64,000 nt of DNA from Epiperipatus broadwayi (GCA_028023455.1 JAQFVV010006231.1:8632036-8696035), one strand, 5' to 3'; positions 48,901 to 51,122 are shown, counted from the stretch's first letter. Made by a program: numbers and translations. Notes: generated by a model from the letters alone, not told the origin.

Positions 48901-51122
48901 TTACAGTCATGATAAAAGAAAACTTTACTAGCTACTTCAGTTGATTTATTTTAGATCCATGAATCAAACTATTAATATAGTTATAACTTTTAAAACATAT
49001 GTACATTTTATTTTTTGTTTTGTAATATAGTATATTTCCATCTTGTGATCTCTATATTCACAGTTTCAGTTATCCATGCAACAAAAAAATTAGCAAATGA
49101 ACTTCACAAAGCATACATAGTACATATTTGCATATACATGTGTGTACTTATATGTGGTTTTAGCTCATATATATATAAGCACATATCTAAGTATATTTGA
49201 AACACCTCATATCTATATTGTTTTAGCTATACTCCTCTCTAAATAAAGAGTAGCCTGAATTTTTAGTCTGTATATAGATTTCAACTAACGTTATGCATTG
49301 TTTCTACACTTAAGTATATATGTGTGGCATGTGTTAGAATTGCATATTATAATATGGTTCTCTATTATGCCTGATTTTCAATATCCATGATGCTGCAGAT
49401 ACACATGCTATCAATAATAGTAAATGATTACTTAATGTAATCACTTATATATATATATGAATTATAAAATTAGAATCTTGATATTTTTTATTCAAAAATA
49501 AAATCGCTGGATTTAATTTTGATTGAGTTATTTTTTTTTACTTTCAAATTTCAGTTCTTCAATCAACTGAAAAAATTCAAACAAGAGTTTATCGATTTCG
49601 AGCCAAAAATGGAAATTTTGTTTTTCTTCAAACTAAATGGTTTAGTTTTCGAAATCCGTGGACAAAAGAAGTAGAATACGTAGTTAACAGAAATACTGTA
49701 GCACTGTAAGTAGAAATACTTAATACAATTGAAAAATTAATTTTAATATTTAATAAATAATACTAACTGTAGGAATATTTGTGAAACTTTCTTTGTAGAT
49801 AACTGTATGCATTATGTTTCATGTTTAATGTCTTCAGAAGCATGAGTTAATTATTTTAAATTTTTTATTTTAGTCAAGAAGTTATCTTGGATCAAAGAGT
49901 CAACAGCAGTGAAATATATCGTAATTCATCTAATAACATAGGAGCTGTTTTATCCACATTACCACAAGGTAAGTCAAAAAAGCTACATCAACATTATTAA
50001 AACACAAGTTTATAGTAATTACTGAAATGTTTGTAATCAGAGCCAGCCCGAGAATAAGTGGGGAATGTTCGCATGCAAATAGGAGGCGGGTCTTTTATTG
50101 ACGATAAAAATACTTAGATATTTGTTTAAAAAAATCTTATTTGCTGATATAGATATAATTATAATTATTATAAATCAAATCAAAAACGATTTGCTTCATT
50201 AAATTTTTTATTTATTTTGAATGAAAATTCACAAAAAAAATATTCAAGAAAATAAAGTTTATATTTTTTTACATTATGTATATTTTATTTTGTTTACTCA
50301 AAATAAAATTGCACTAATTAATATTTATAATCTATAAATAATTATTTACTTACGATTATTTATAAATTATAAAAATGGCTTTATGCAAATTTATTGAATG
50401 AATATTTGAGAAAACAAAATAAAATACATATAATGCAAAAACATATTTAAGCATACATGAAAGATATATTGAAATGATTATAGTTTCGTTAAAATGTTAT
50501 CTTAAAAGTAAAGATCGTTACATGAAATATATGGAAAATGCCCGTTAACAAAAGAAATTTAATTAATGCGAACAATAATTAGGAGCAAAGAACTTTGCAA
50601 TATACATTATATGTAGCTGAAAAAGCCACATTGCCACATAACCAGTGCTTCTACAGTTGTATTACTTTGACGTGATAGGCCTTCAAATTACAGAATTTTG
50701 GCAGCAAAAAAAAAAACAAAACTGTGTTTAGCAAGTAATAAAACATTTAATTTTTTGAGTGCTTCTATAGTTTTATTACTTTGATGTGATAGGGCCTTGA
50801 TAGGGCCTTATTTGGCAGAAAAAAAAAGAATTGTGTTTCGTAAGTAATAAATCATTTAATTTTTTCAGCAAGCAATAAGCCATACAGGTGGGGGAACTTG
50901 ATAAATGCAGGGCCTAGTATGGTTGCACCATTCACATTACTCTTGGGTCGGCTCTGTTTGTACTGAAATCATGCATCAGTTTTTGAATTGAATTTCCAGC
51001 TTTTTATCCATTATTTTCATTTCTTTCTTACTTTTTAACAATACAGTTAAATCATTTGGAACAAGAGTTGGGGCAGGAAAAATAGGAAGACAGATTGCAG
51101 ATGAAGCTCTGGAACAATTGAG
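430..51122 (+). CDS. Bmal1: BMAL1/ARNTL (cycle) bHLH-PAS clock transcription factor, partial gene, 8 exons
   Basis: Eight exons (430-522, 7210-7327, 22574-22741, 32172-32409, 42652-42758, 49555-49705, 49874-49968, 51047-51122) have GT-AG borders and compatible phases (introns 0,1,1,2,1,2,1,2). They join to 348 codons without a stop. Residues 1-120 or so are PAS-A ([25 protein letters not shown]). Residues 137-170 are the conserved linker ([30 protein letters not shown]). Residues 189-292 are PAS-B ([46 protein letters not shown]). Residues 328-338 are the post-[14 protein letters not shown] block. From family knowledge, BMAL1 pairs with CLOCK through bHLH and PAS domains in the nucleus, binds E-boxes and drives the positive arm of the circadian loop. 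The bHLH and start codon should lie upstream of the window. The C-terminal transactivation region is not found. Identity is near certain; naming it BMAL1 versus cycle depends on the clade. Confidence 0.96.
523..1444. other. AT-rich intron 1 sequence, nothing recognised
   Basis: This is the first part of the 6687-bp intron 1. It contains only short chance reading frames and homopolymer runs. Confidence 0.6.
1446..1582 (+). repeat. Dispersed repeat R1, single copy
   Basis: It opens with AGGTAAAAACTTTCCATACA and continues through a shared block ending at TTTCTAGCTTGTGGC. Similar copies lie at 54258-54690 and 54690-55040 (tandem), 56348-56475 (+), 56478-56600 (-) and 33645-33760 (-). There is no protein signal. 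The type (SINE, MITE or LINE 3' end) cannot be decided from these copies. Confidence 0.75.
1583..3060. other. AT-rich intron 1 sequence, nothing recognised
   Basis: Low-complexity AT-rich DNA with short A and T runs. The 68-codon frame at 1765-1971 has biased, low-complexity composition and no resemblance to a family, so I treat it as chance. Confidence 0.55.
3066..3145 (+). mobile_element. tRNA-like SINE (family S1), internally deleted copy
   Basis: It starts TTGGTGGTCGAAAGGTCAGC and ends in the shared S1 tail (GGCTGATGCTATGACAC) plus a poly(A) run. The B-box segment present in other copies is missing, with CCCGGGTT joined directly to CCCGG. Near-identical flanks (AAAATATTTATGT before, AAAATATTTATTGT after) look like a target-site duplication, supporting retrotransposition. 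Confidence 0.8.
3146..3924. other. Intron 1 sequence, nothing recognised
   Basis: AT-rich DNA. A short stretch at 3630-3700 is somewhat less AT-rich but matches nothing I recognise. The 71-codon frame at 3483-3698 is not protein-like. Confidence 0.5.
3925..4439 (+). repeat. Direct tandem duplication, about 258 bp x 2, at the LINE A 5' end
   Basis: The segment 3925-4182 is repeated at 4183-4439 with only a few differences (one T fewer in a T-run, AGTACTTACAA versus AGCACTTACAA, GAATCG versus GAATTG). Each unit contains the start of the LINE endonuclease frame ([20 protein letters not shown]) preceded by about 165 bp. The near-identity of the two units shows the duplication is much younger than the decay of the rest of the LINE. 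Confidence 0.92.
4573..4908 (+). pseudogene. LINE A endonuclease fragment
   Basis: A 111-codon open stretch contains [20 protein letters not shown] and [20 protein letters not shown]. The GDFN motif is the hallmark of APE-type (exonuclease-endonuclease-phosphatase) LINE nucleases that nick target DNA. It stops at 4906, and the continuing homology ([20 protein letters not shown]) is in the same LINE. The fragment is non-functional as it stands. Confidence 0.88.
6249..6701 (+). pseudogene. LINE A reverse transcriptase fragment (longest open piece)
   Basis: A 150-codon open stretch starts at [20 protein letters not shown], carries the catalytic palm sequence ([17 protein letters not shown], an FADD variant), then [17 protein letters not shown], then NYKYLGQIV and [14 protein letters not shown]. 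These are standard landmarks of the RT palm and thumb in this LINE group. A stop after YLWI separates it from the C-terminal tail. It shares close sequence with the minus-strand fragment at 35537-36025, where the motif is FADD. Confidence 0.92.
7210..7327 (+). CDS. Bmal1: Bmal1 exon (PAS-A middle)
   Basis: The acceptor ATATAG ends at 7209 and the donor GTAAGT starts at 7328. The 39 codons plus one base encode [16 protein letters not shown] followed by [20 protein letters not shown] and DAK. The conserved WFDILHPKD helix and RERLIDAK are BMAL hallmarks. A LINE ends only about 150 bp upstream of this acceptor. Confidence 0.96.
7328..9760. other. Intron 2, first part, nothing recognised
   Basis: AT-rich intronic DNA. 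A G-run lies near 7717-7730. A less AT-rich patch at 9215-9330 (GCGCCGGCAAAATGTC, GGGCGGGTGGGG) contains two CAAAATGTCA-like words but no recognisable element. The 79-codon frame at 8378-8617 looks like chance. Confidence 0.5.
9765..9820. repeat. Poly(T)/poly(C) tract
   Basis: About 12 T are followed by 22 consecutive C (9777-9798) and further C-runs to 9820. This is a homopolymer tract prone to sequencing and assembly error. The glycine-rich minus-strand frame across it is an artefact. Confidence 0.9.
10081..10256. mobile_element. Foldback SINE-like element (family S2), compact copy
   Basis: Two head-to-head copies of a tRNA-like unit meet near 10147. Each outer part carries GTTCAAATCYC/GGGTTCAAATCTC, matching a pol III B box, and an inner GAGATAG-GYGGATAGCT block. 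The element is flanked by the direct repeat AACAGTGAATTT(A/G)A at 10067-10080 and 10257-10270, which looks like a 14-bp target-site duplication. A larger relative sits at 21297-21998. Confidence 0.75.
10271..13212. other. Intron 2, AT-rich, nothing recognised
   Basis: AT-rich DNA with many A and T runs. Frames at 11101-11424 and 12279-12515 have the composition of chance AT-rich translation. A short tRNA-like sequence near 12780-12840 (TTTAGGGTTCAAATCCAGG) has a B-box-like word but no clear element borders. Confidence 0.5.
13740..13976 (+). pseudogene. Possible transposase-like zinc-ribbon fragment (Merlin/ISXO2-like)
   Basis: A 75-codon frame ends [20 protein letters not shown] followed by [16 protein letters not shown] short helix, then a P-P-C-P-x-C-G zinc-ribbon half and a basic run, resembles the N-terminus of Merlin/IS1016-type DDE transposases. 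No DDE core follows within the next 1 kb. The frame runs directly into a consensus splice donor (AAAG|GTAAGA), so it could also be an exon of an unknown gene. The first half of the frame (residues 1-38) is not informative. Assignment is tentative. Confidence 0.35.
13977..15048. other. Intron 2, AT-rich, nothing recognised
   Basis: AT-rich sequence between the possible zinc-ribbon fragment and the gypsy element. No protein homology or repeat border is visible. Confidence 0.5.
15049..15053. repeat. Target-site duplication of the gypsy element, left copy
   Basis: GTTTT directly precedes the TG of the left LTR and matches 20649-20653 exactly. Confidence 0.85.
15054..15890 (-). repeat. Gypsy 3' LTR (left)
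   Basis: This 837-bp sequence aligns along its length with 19840-20648, with scattered substitutions and small indels. It begins TG and ends CA. The adjoining internal sequence read on the minus strand is AGGGGAGGTG, a polypurine tract, which marks it as the 3' LTR. The frame 15166-15435 inside it is not coding. Confidence 0.93.
15891..15905 (-). promoter_or_regulatory. Polypurine tract of the gypsy element
   Basis: Read on the minus strand, AGGGGAGGTG lies immediately upstream of the 3' LTR. This is the expected site and composition of the primer for plus-strand DNA synthesis. Confidence 0.75.
16090..17039 (-). pseudogene. Gypsy integrase region
   Basis: Minus-strand pieces follow integrase order. 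The zinc-binding N-terminus is [20 protein letters not shown] then VWWPRI. The catalytic core includes [15 protein letters not shown] (first Asp) and [14 protein letters not shown] (second Asp in SDNG). Segments ending RSPQKS and the C-terminal domain ([31 protein letters not shown]) follow. Integrases of K02A2.6-like gypsy elements look like this. The frame is broken at about 16840-16750, 16610 and 16370, so the protein is not made intact. Confidence 0.9.
17040..17620 (-). pseudogene. Gypsy RNase H region
   Basis: This stretch between RT and integrase carries decayed RNase H-like pieces on the minus strand, such as the reverse complement of the 17345-17380 segment, which reads as a TDHKPLLG-like motif. 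No long frame remains. Assignment rests on position and these short matches. Confidence 0.65.
17624..18402 (-). pseudogene. Gypsy reverse transcriptase region
   Basis: Reading on the minus strand: [20 protein letters not shown] and [20 protein letters not shown] (fingers); then a break; then [20 protein letters not shown] (palm); [20 protein letters not shown], where YFDN replaces the catalytic YxDD; then [20 protein letters not shown] and [17 protein letters not shown] (thumb and connection). The altered catalytic motif and at least two frame breaks show the enzyme is dead. Gypsy-family identity is clear. Confidence 0.93.
18439..19010 (-). pseudogene. Gypsy retropepsin (protease) region
   Basis: The minus-strand frame contains [20 protein letters not shown] then [11 protein letters not shown]. 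The DSGS motif stands for the DTG/DSG active site of retroviral-type aspartic proteases, normally followed by hydrophobic strands as here. A second piece, [20 protein letters not shown] (18439-18660), looks like the end of the protease leading into RT. The frame is split near 18690. Confidence 0.85.
19020..19145 (-). pseudogene. Gypsy CCHC zinc knuckles
   Basis: Minus-strand translation gives [14 protein letters not shown], a classical C-x2-C-x4-H-x4-C nucleocapsid knuckle. It is followed by a second, partly broken one (CRLCKK, then GHLAK after a shift). Such paired knuckles bind genomic RNA in gag or gag-pol of gypsy elements. It sits between the gag-like frame and protease as expected. Confidence 0.85.
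19472..19789 (-). pseudogene. Gypsy gag-like frame, N-terminal part
   Basis: A 105-codon minus-strand frame begins only about 50 bp inside the 5' LTR. It contains [20 protein letters not shown] and [20 protein letters not shown], then [17 protein letters not shown]. The pattern W..-Y-F--N, K---LL---G--, Y--L---L--YF-P matches gag proteins of K02A2.6-like gypsy elements. It ends at a stop, and gag remnants continue to about 19150 in other frames. Confidence 0.82.
19822..19839 (-). promoter_or_regulatory. Putative primer-binding site of the gypsy element
   Basis: Read on the minus strand, the sequence directly after the 5' LTR is AT followed by TGGTGCAGCCTGCTGA. The TGG start fits pairing with a tRNA 3' CCA end. 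Which tRNA primes it cannot be told without a tRNA set. Confidence 0.45.
19840..20648 (-). repeat. Gypsy 5' LTR (right)
   Basis: This 809-bp sequence is homologous to the left LTR at 15054-15890, with TG and CA ends. On the minus strand it precedes the gag-like frame, so it is the 5' LTR and would carry the element's own promoter. Confidence 0.93.
20649..20653. repeat. Target-site duplication of the gypsy element, right copy
   Basis: GTTTT directly follows the terminal CA of the right LTR and matches 15049-15053 exactly. Confidence 0.85.
20764..20866 (-). mobile_element. tRNA-like SINE (family S1), minus strand
   Basis: The reverse complement reads AGCATTGGTGGTTGAGAGGT, continues through the tRNA-like body and ends GGCTGATGCTATGACACATG plus a poly(A). 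Flanks AGTTTTACATACATTT (left) and AGTTTTATATACATTT (right) are a 16-bp target-site duplication with one difference. It is antisense to Bmal1, about 115 bp beyond the gypsy element. Confidence 0.88.
20888..21277. other. Intron 2, T-rich, nothing recognised
   Basis: T-rich sequence with a low-complexity, phenylalanine-rich frame (21008-21238) that I regard as chance. Confidence 0.5.
21297..21998. mobile_element. Foldback SINE-like element (family S2), long copy
   Basis: Arms at 21300-21480 and 21765-21955 are inverted copies. Paired landmarks include TTTCAAGCAACC with GGTAGCTTGAAA, GATTATCATCTCCCA with TGGGAGATGATAATC, and ATCAGTGCTC with GAGCACTGAT. The outer ends carry GGGTTCAAATCC, a pol III B-box match. 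Flanks TCTAAAGTCAAAAATAAA (about 21279-21296) and TCTAAAGTCAATAAATAT (about 22000-22017) resemble a target duplication. The segment TTAAGTTCCAGGTATAAGAA also occurs directly repeated at 21484 and 21960. It relates to the compact copy at 10081. Confidence 0.8.
22018..22573. other. End of intron 2
   Basis: AT-rich DNA leading to the acceptor of the exon at 22574. No element recognised. Confidence 0.6.
22574..22741 (+). CDS. Bmal1: Bmal1 exon (PAS-A end and basic linker)
   Basis: The acceptor TTTTTAATAG ends at 22573 and the donor GTATCT starts at 22742. The split threonine codon is followed by [20 protein letters not shown] and RSFFCRMK, the last strands of PAS-A. A variable lysine-rich loop ([21 protein letters not shown]) follows. 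The sequence MLPVK, where vertebrates have GLPVK, is arthropod-like. The exon is preceded by a 15.2-kb intron. Confidence 0.96.
22742..24165. other. Intron 3, first part
   Basis: AT-rich sequence with an (AAT)n run at about 23715-23737. Nothing coding is seen. Confidence 0.5.
24168..24330 (+). repeat. Dispersed repeat R2, copy 1
   Basis: It begins CCCTAGCACCTCACTGAGGA and ends TGACTTGATTTTTTTTTTGT. A second copy in the same orientation is at 24540-24705, and the 3' part recurs at 43118-43190. The body (GAGGATGCC-GTAGC-GAAAC-GGT) is like the 3' region of several SINE/LINE families with a GATGAxGCCxxxxGxCGAAACG core, but no family name is certain. Confidence 0.75.
24540..24705 (+). repeat. Dispersed repeat R2, copy 2
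   Basis: Same sequence as copy 1 with point differences, from CCTAGCACCTCACTGAGGAT to GACTTGATTTTTTTTTGTAA. The two copies lie about 370 bp apart in direct orientation, suggesting a segmental or element-internal duplication. Confidence 0.75.
24955..25520 (-). pseudogene. LINE family A reverse transcriptase fragment, minus strand
   Basis: The + strand reads as a diverged reverse complement of 6020-6570. Shared landmarks include the NEI-HRI, KYLGQI, catalytic-loop and LQEVFCG regions, all heavily decayed. No open frame remains. It ends near 25520 where unrelated sequence begins. Confidence 0.8.
25685..26330 (-). pseudogene. LINE family A 3' tail joined to RT finger region, minus strand
   Basis: Starting with the (ATC)n/(GAT)n end at 25688, the reverse complement matches the C-terminal tail of LINE A ([35 protein letters not shown]). 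At about 26060-26330 it matches the finger part ([25 protein letters not shown]). The palm region between them is missing, so this is an internally deleted copy. The nearby palm fragment at 24955 lies on the wrong side to fill the gap without a rearrangement. Confidence 0.8.
26331..29735. other. Intron 3, AT-rich; two weak tRNA-like traces
   Basis: Mostly featureless AT-rich DNA with a (TTTA)n run near 27208-27232. Two related tRNA-like stretches are visible at about 27330-27400 (TTTAGCACAGTGATGGAATG, GGATTGATTCT) and 28165-28235 (ATTAGCACAATGGTAGAGTA, TTCGATTTTCATC). Each has A- and B-box-like words, so both may be old SINE fragments of one family. The frame 28397-28714 is not protein-like. 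Confidence 0.45.
29740..30130. other. Less AT-rich unassigned block in intron 3
   Basis: About 390 bp of clearly higher GC than its surroundings (CGGTTTACACACCCCTTGGC, CTCAACTCTCCATTTAGCTG). It has no long open frame and no splice-like structure that I can support. Its abrupt compositional borders suggest an old LTR or other inserted element, but no partner copy is in the window. Confidence 0.4.
30425..30665 (+). pseudogene. LINE family A endonuclease fragment
   Basis: Translation in shifting frames gives [19 protein letters not shown] and TENMYF. These correspond to [17 protein letters not shown] and TNKKYIF of the LINE A endonuclease at 4780-4980. No open frame remains. It is in sense orientation in intron 3. 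Confidence 0.6.
30884..30950. repeat. (TA)n microsatellite
   Basis: About 33 uninterrupted AT dinucleotides over 67 bp. This is the longest simple repeat in the window and likely to vary in length. Confidence 0.98.
30951..32171. other. End of intron 3
   Basis: AT-rich sequence without recognisable elements, ending in the polypyrimidine tract and CAG acceptor of the exon at 32172. Confidence 0.6.
32172..32409 (+). CDS. Bmal1: Bmal1 exon (linker and PAS-B start)
   Basis: The acceptor CTTTTTTCAG ends at 32171 and the donor GTAAGT starts at 32410. It encodes [20 protein letters not shown], then [20 protein letters not shown], then a poorly conserved piece ([14 protein letters not shown]), then [18 protein letters not shown], which opens PAS-B. 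It is the largest exon in the window. Confidence 0.96.
32766..32869 (+). mobile_element. tRNA-like SINE (family S1), intact copy
   Basis: The tRNA-like body is 32766-32846, starting AGCATTGGTGGTCGAGAGGT. An anticodon-arm-like hairpin (GCTGC-TTTAGAA-GCAGT, loop triplet TAG) and a T-arm-like CGGGTTCACTTCCCG follow. The end GATGCT pairs with the AGCAT start. A short tail (ATGACACATGAG) and poly(A) follow. Flanks AAAATTATAAATTGTT and AAAATTATAATTTGTT form a target duplication with one difference. It is not a functional tRNA gene: it has a poly(A) tail and is repeated with target duplications. Confidence 0.88.
32880..33640. other. Intron 4, AT-rich, nothing recognised
   Basis: No coding or repeat signal beyond T and A runs. 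Confidence 0.5.
33645..33765 (-). repeat. Dispersed repeat R1, minus-strand copy
   Basis: The + strand reads TTGCACTGAGTGGTGCTACT then TATGGAGAGTTTTGCCTCTG, the reverse complement of the R1 start. The adjoining AACTTGTGTAAGCATAAAAA and CATGTGATGTTTGA is shared with 56540-56580, so it belongs to the element's 5' flank or a longer version. Confidence 0.75.
33766..34964. other. Intron 4, AT-rich, nothing recognised
   Basis: AT-rich DNA with no element borders that I can support. A pair of inverted words (GAATATGAT at 33830 region) is too short to mean anything. Confidence 0.45.
34965..36135 (-). mobile_element. LINE family A, 5'-truncated copy, minus strand
   Basis: The 3' end at about 34970 carries the (ATC)n repeat seen in other LINE A copies. 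The C-terminal tail follows, then RT to about 36135. The best frame is 35537-36025: [57 protein letters not shown] (intact FADD) and [11 protein letters not shown]. It breaks near 35550, and the tail frame 35365-35574 repeats the [12 protein letters not shown] motif. The endonuclease is absent, as expected for a 5' truncation during reverse transcription. It is the best-preserved palm in the window. Confidence 0.92.
36600..37600 (-). pseudogene. hAT transposase, C-terminal half
   Basis: Minus-strand translation in mixed frames gives [20 protein letters not shown] then SKFVGES (37500-37585), the conserved transposase sequence normally spelled [28 protein letters not shown] then [16 protein letters not shown] follows (37255-37360), matching the [16 protein letters not shown] motif of ZBED5-like hAT proteins. 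Catalytic spacing cannot be checked because of frameshifts. The gene is broken and non-functional. Confidence 0.85.
37601..38864. other. Sequence inside the split hAT element, unassigned
   Basis: AT-rich DNA, probably part of a later insertion into the hAT element. Frame 38325-38513 is unconvincing. A C-run is at 38846-38856. Confidence 0.4.
38873..39260. mobile_element. hAT-type MITE with perfect 8-bp target duplication
   Basis: The 388-bp element has inverted ends CAGGGGTCCCCAACCTTTTT (left) and, on the minus strand, CAGGGGTCCCCAACCCTATG (right). It is flanked by AAGTAAAG at 38865-38872 and 39261-39268, identical. An 8-bp duplication and CAGGGGTCCCCAACC ends are typical of hAT non-autonomous elements. 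Near each end it is notably GC-rich (CACGTGGCAGG, GGCGGGCACC, GGTGCCCGCGGGC). It has no transposase and would rely on one encoded elsewhere. It sits nested between the two halves of the older hAT element. Confidence 0.96.
39269..41069. other. Unassigned sequence between hAT halves, with a higher-GC block
   Basis: A block at about 39960-40470 is less AT-rich than its surroundings (CACTGCATGGTTCACTCATC, CTGCAACCAGGGACATCC). It carries short frames on both strands (40029-40250 +, 40241-40453 -), none resembling a known family. A tRNA-like word (TATTCGAACCCTG) lies near 40848. It is probably an inserted element. Confidence 0.35.
41070..41480 (-). pseudogene. hAT transposase, N-terminal half
   Basis: Minus-strand pieces are QRKAKEFKQ and [15 protein letters not shown] (about 41400-41470), [20 protein letters not shown] (41290-41360), NDTIKE and a decayed I-I-QL (41160-41250), then [10 protein letters not shown] (41145-41165). 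In the family these read FFQRK-KE, LLPAAIxICExMxG, LSNDTVKRRI and SSxFAIQLDES. They come before the C-terminal half in coding order, as required. The BED zinc finger upstream of this is not recognisable. Confidence 0.78.
42311..42651. other. End of intron 4
   Basis: AT-rich sequence without recognised features, ending in the AG acceptor at 42651. Confidence 0.6.
42652..42758 (+). CDS. Bmal1: Bmal1 exon (PAS-B core)
   Basis: The acceptor TTGATTTAAG ends at 42651 and the donor GTATGC starts at 42759. It encodes [20 protein letters not shown] and then [16 protein letters not shown]. This matches the conserved [10 protein letters not shown] and HQDD motifs of BMAL PAS-B. FTLVL replaces the more usual ATxxL. 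A tRNA-like SINE begins only 33 bp after this exon. Confidence 0.96.
42791..42905 (+). mobile_element. tRNA-like SINE (family S1), best-folded copy
   Basis: The body 42791-42869 (79 nt) has a perfect 8-bp acceptor-like stem, AGCATTGG with CCAATGCT. A 5-bp anticodon-like stem, ACTGC with GCAGT, encloses the 7-nt loop CTCACAA (triplet CAC). The B-box-like word GGTTCGTGTCC is also present. The family tail ATGACACTT and about 27 A follow. It lies 33 bp after exon 5, in the same orientation as Bmal1. The poly(A) tail and repetition argue against a working tRNA gene. Confidence 0.87.
43118..43190 (+). repeat. Dispersed repeat R2, 3' fragment
   Basis: ATATAACATTTGTAATAGAA followed by GTCACATGATATATGACTTG matches the 3' part of R2 at 24260-24330 and 24640-24705. 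Confidence 0.65.
43230..43730 (-). pseudogene. Penelope-like element: GIY-YIG endonuclease and 3' region
   Basis: Minus-strand frame 43486-43725 contains [20 protein letters not shown] then [18 protein letters not shown] followed by L-Y-I-G-Q and a conserved Arg is the GIY-YIG nuclease signature found at the C-terminus of Penelope-like retroelements (YIIPC...KLYIGQT). A downstream piece ([32 protein letters not shown]) matches the usual C-terminal tail of that family. The reverse transcriptase is not visible here. Further fragments of the same tail follow at 44035, 44455 and 44815. Confidence 0.85.
43486..43725 (-). pseudogene. GIY-YIG domain frame of the Penelope-like element
   Basis: A 79-codon open piece. 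The first 29 residues ([20 protein letters not shown]) are linker-like. GVVY at about 32 and LYIG at about 45 form the nuclease core, which cuts target DNA in this retroelement class. It ends in low-complexity Tyr/Ile from a TA repeat, where the homology is lost. Confidence 0.82.
44035..44345 (+). repeat. Penelope-like element tail fragment, plus strand
   Basis: Translation gives [20 protein letters not shown] then KMYDSEAI, the same C-terminal tail as the minus-strand copy at 43340-43460. An untranslated part (TGTGTTTTGTATTTTTTTGC, CTTGAGTTGTCTGC) follows, which is the reverse complement of 43235-43300. The copies are therefore inverted relative to each other. Confidence 0.8.
44455..44815 (-). 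repeat. Penelope-like element tail fragment, minus strand
   Basis: The reverse complement contains the AAATTTATGATTCTGAAGCA (IYDSEAI) segment and the CTTGTAGCAGTAAAAT 3' region shared with the neighbouring copies. It abuts the next copy head to head near 44815. Confidence 0.8.
44815..45055 (+). repeat. Penelope-like element tail fragment, plus strand
   Basis: It contains AAATTTGTTTATGAAGCAAT and TGAAGTCTGCTTGTAGCAGT, then GGCTTAGTTTTGAATTTGGG, the inverse of 44470-44800. Together the two form a large imperfect palindrome centred near 44815. Confidence 0.8.
45061..45085. repeat. (TG)n microsatellite
   Basis: Twelve and a half TG units directly after the Penelope-like fragment and before the hairpin element. 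Confidence 0.95.
45121..45287. repeat. Near-perfect 167-bp hairpin (palindromic element)
   Basis: Arms 45121-45204 and 45207-45287 are inverted copies around the centre ATTTTAAAAT. Outer ends are AATATTAAATCACCC and GGGTGATTTAATATT. Inner blocks are TTCTGTGAAATAAT and ATTATTTCACAGAG. The left flank (AAAATAATCCCAGTGCTAA from about 45087) is the reverse complement of the end of LINE family C at 53575-53610. The same hairpin core starts LINE C at 51331-51580. There is no coding content. Confidence 0.85.
45290..46360. other. Intron 5, AT-rich, with a possible tRNA-like SINE trace
   Basis: A doubled word at 45465-45500 and 45520-45555 (GAATTTTAAAGGGCTCCATA and GAATTTTGAAGGACTCCATA) shows a local tandem duplication. 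The second copy continues CATAATGGTTAATATATTAA, resembling a tRNA A-box region. Nothing coding is seen. Frame 46149-46346 is not protein-like. Confidence 0.45.
46370..48770 (+). mobile_element. LINE family B, APE-type non-LTR element with C-terminal zinc finger (broken)
   Basis: Ordered traces of one polyprotein appear in shifting frames. The endonuclease has [10 protein letters not shown] near 46480, [10 protein letters not shown] near 46833 and [10 protein letters not shown] near 46925. The RT fingers and palm have [12 protein letters not shown] near 47380, CGFR near 47450 and a decayed GIRYRxDG-type motif near 47790. The thumb has [20 protein letters not shown] near 47920 and [20 protein letters not shown] at 48108. 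The tail has YSSACWMW near 48355. A C-terminal zinc-finger-like end (MIYMRAF[14 protein letters not shown]) sits near 48680. Many stops and frameshifts make it an old fossil. It is sense-oriented in intron 5. Confidence 0.85.
48093..48275 (+). pseudogene. LINE family B RT thumb fragment
   Basis: A 60-codon open piece, [20 protein letters not shown] then [20 protein letters not shown], then [14 protein letters not shown]. It matches the thumb/connection part of this LINE family (EVxHRIQCAxAAFxRLxxRVF). A frameshift is evident after KLYIKL, where the expected YGxETW motif appears in another frame. Confidence 0.85.
48771..49554. other. End of intron 5
   Basis: AT-rich sequence with no recognised element. 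It ends in a pyrimidine-rich tract and CAG acceptor at 49554. Confidence 0.55.
49555..49705 (+). CDS. Bmal1: Bmal1 exon (PAS-B end)
   Basis: The acceptor CAAATTTCAG ends at 49554 and the donor GTAAGT starts at 49706. It encodes [20 protein letters not shown], then [20 protein letters not shown] and [10 protein letters not shown]. This covers the final PAS-B strands, including the invariant NPWTKE-EY sequence. Confidence 0.96.
49874..49968 (+). CDS. Bmal1: Bmal1 exon (post-PAS variable region)
   Basis: The acceptor TTATTTTAG ends at 49873 and the donor GTAAGT starts at 49969. It encodes [20 protein letters not shown] and [12 protein letters not shown], a serine/asparagine-rich linker with little conservation. 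Its support is position between two conserved exons, an open frame, matching phases (2 in, 1 out) and good splice sites. It is separated from the previous exon by an intron of only 168 bp. Confidence 0.9.
50038..50956. mobile_element. hAT-type MITE filling intron 7
   Basis: The 919-bp element has inverted ends CAGAGCCAGCCCGAGA (left) and, on the minus strand, CAGAGCCGACCCAAGA (right). Flanking 8-mers TTTGTAAT (50030-50037) and TTTGTACT (50957-50964) match at 7 of 8, the hAT duplication length. CAGAGCCGGCCC-like ends are typical of hAT. It has no transposase frame. Inside, an imperfect tandem repeat of about 115 bp (50648-50880) repeats GTGCTTCTA-AGTT-TATTACT and GTAATAA-ACATTTAATTTTTT. It lies in sense-neutral position inside Bmal1 intron 7. 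Confidence 0.92.
50648..50880. repeat. Two-unit tandem repeat inside the intron 7 MITE
   Basis: Unit 1 starts GTGCTTCTACAGTTGTATTA and unit 2 starts GTGCTTCTATAGTTTTATTA. Each continues through TTTGA-GTGATAGG-CCTT, an A-run, then GTGTTT-G-AAGTAATAAA. The two units are about 110-115 bp apart. Confidence 0.8.
51047..51122 (+). CDS. Bmal1: Bmal1 exon (GTRxGAGKIGR block)
   Basis: The acceptor AACAATACAG ends at 51046 and the donor GTATAT starts at 51123. It encodes [20 protein letters not shown] and ALEQL, then two bases of the next codon. GTRxGAGKIGR is the conserved post-PAS motif of BMAL proteins. The continuation exon was not found in the remaining 12.9 kb. Confidence 0.94.
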
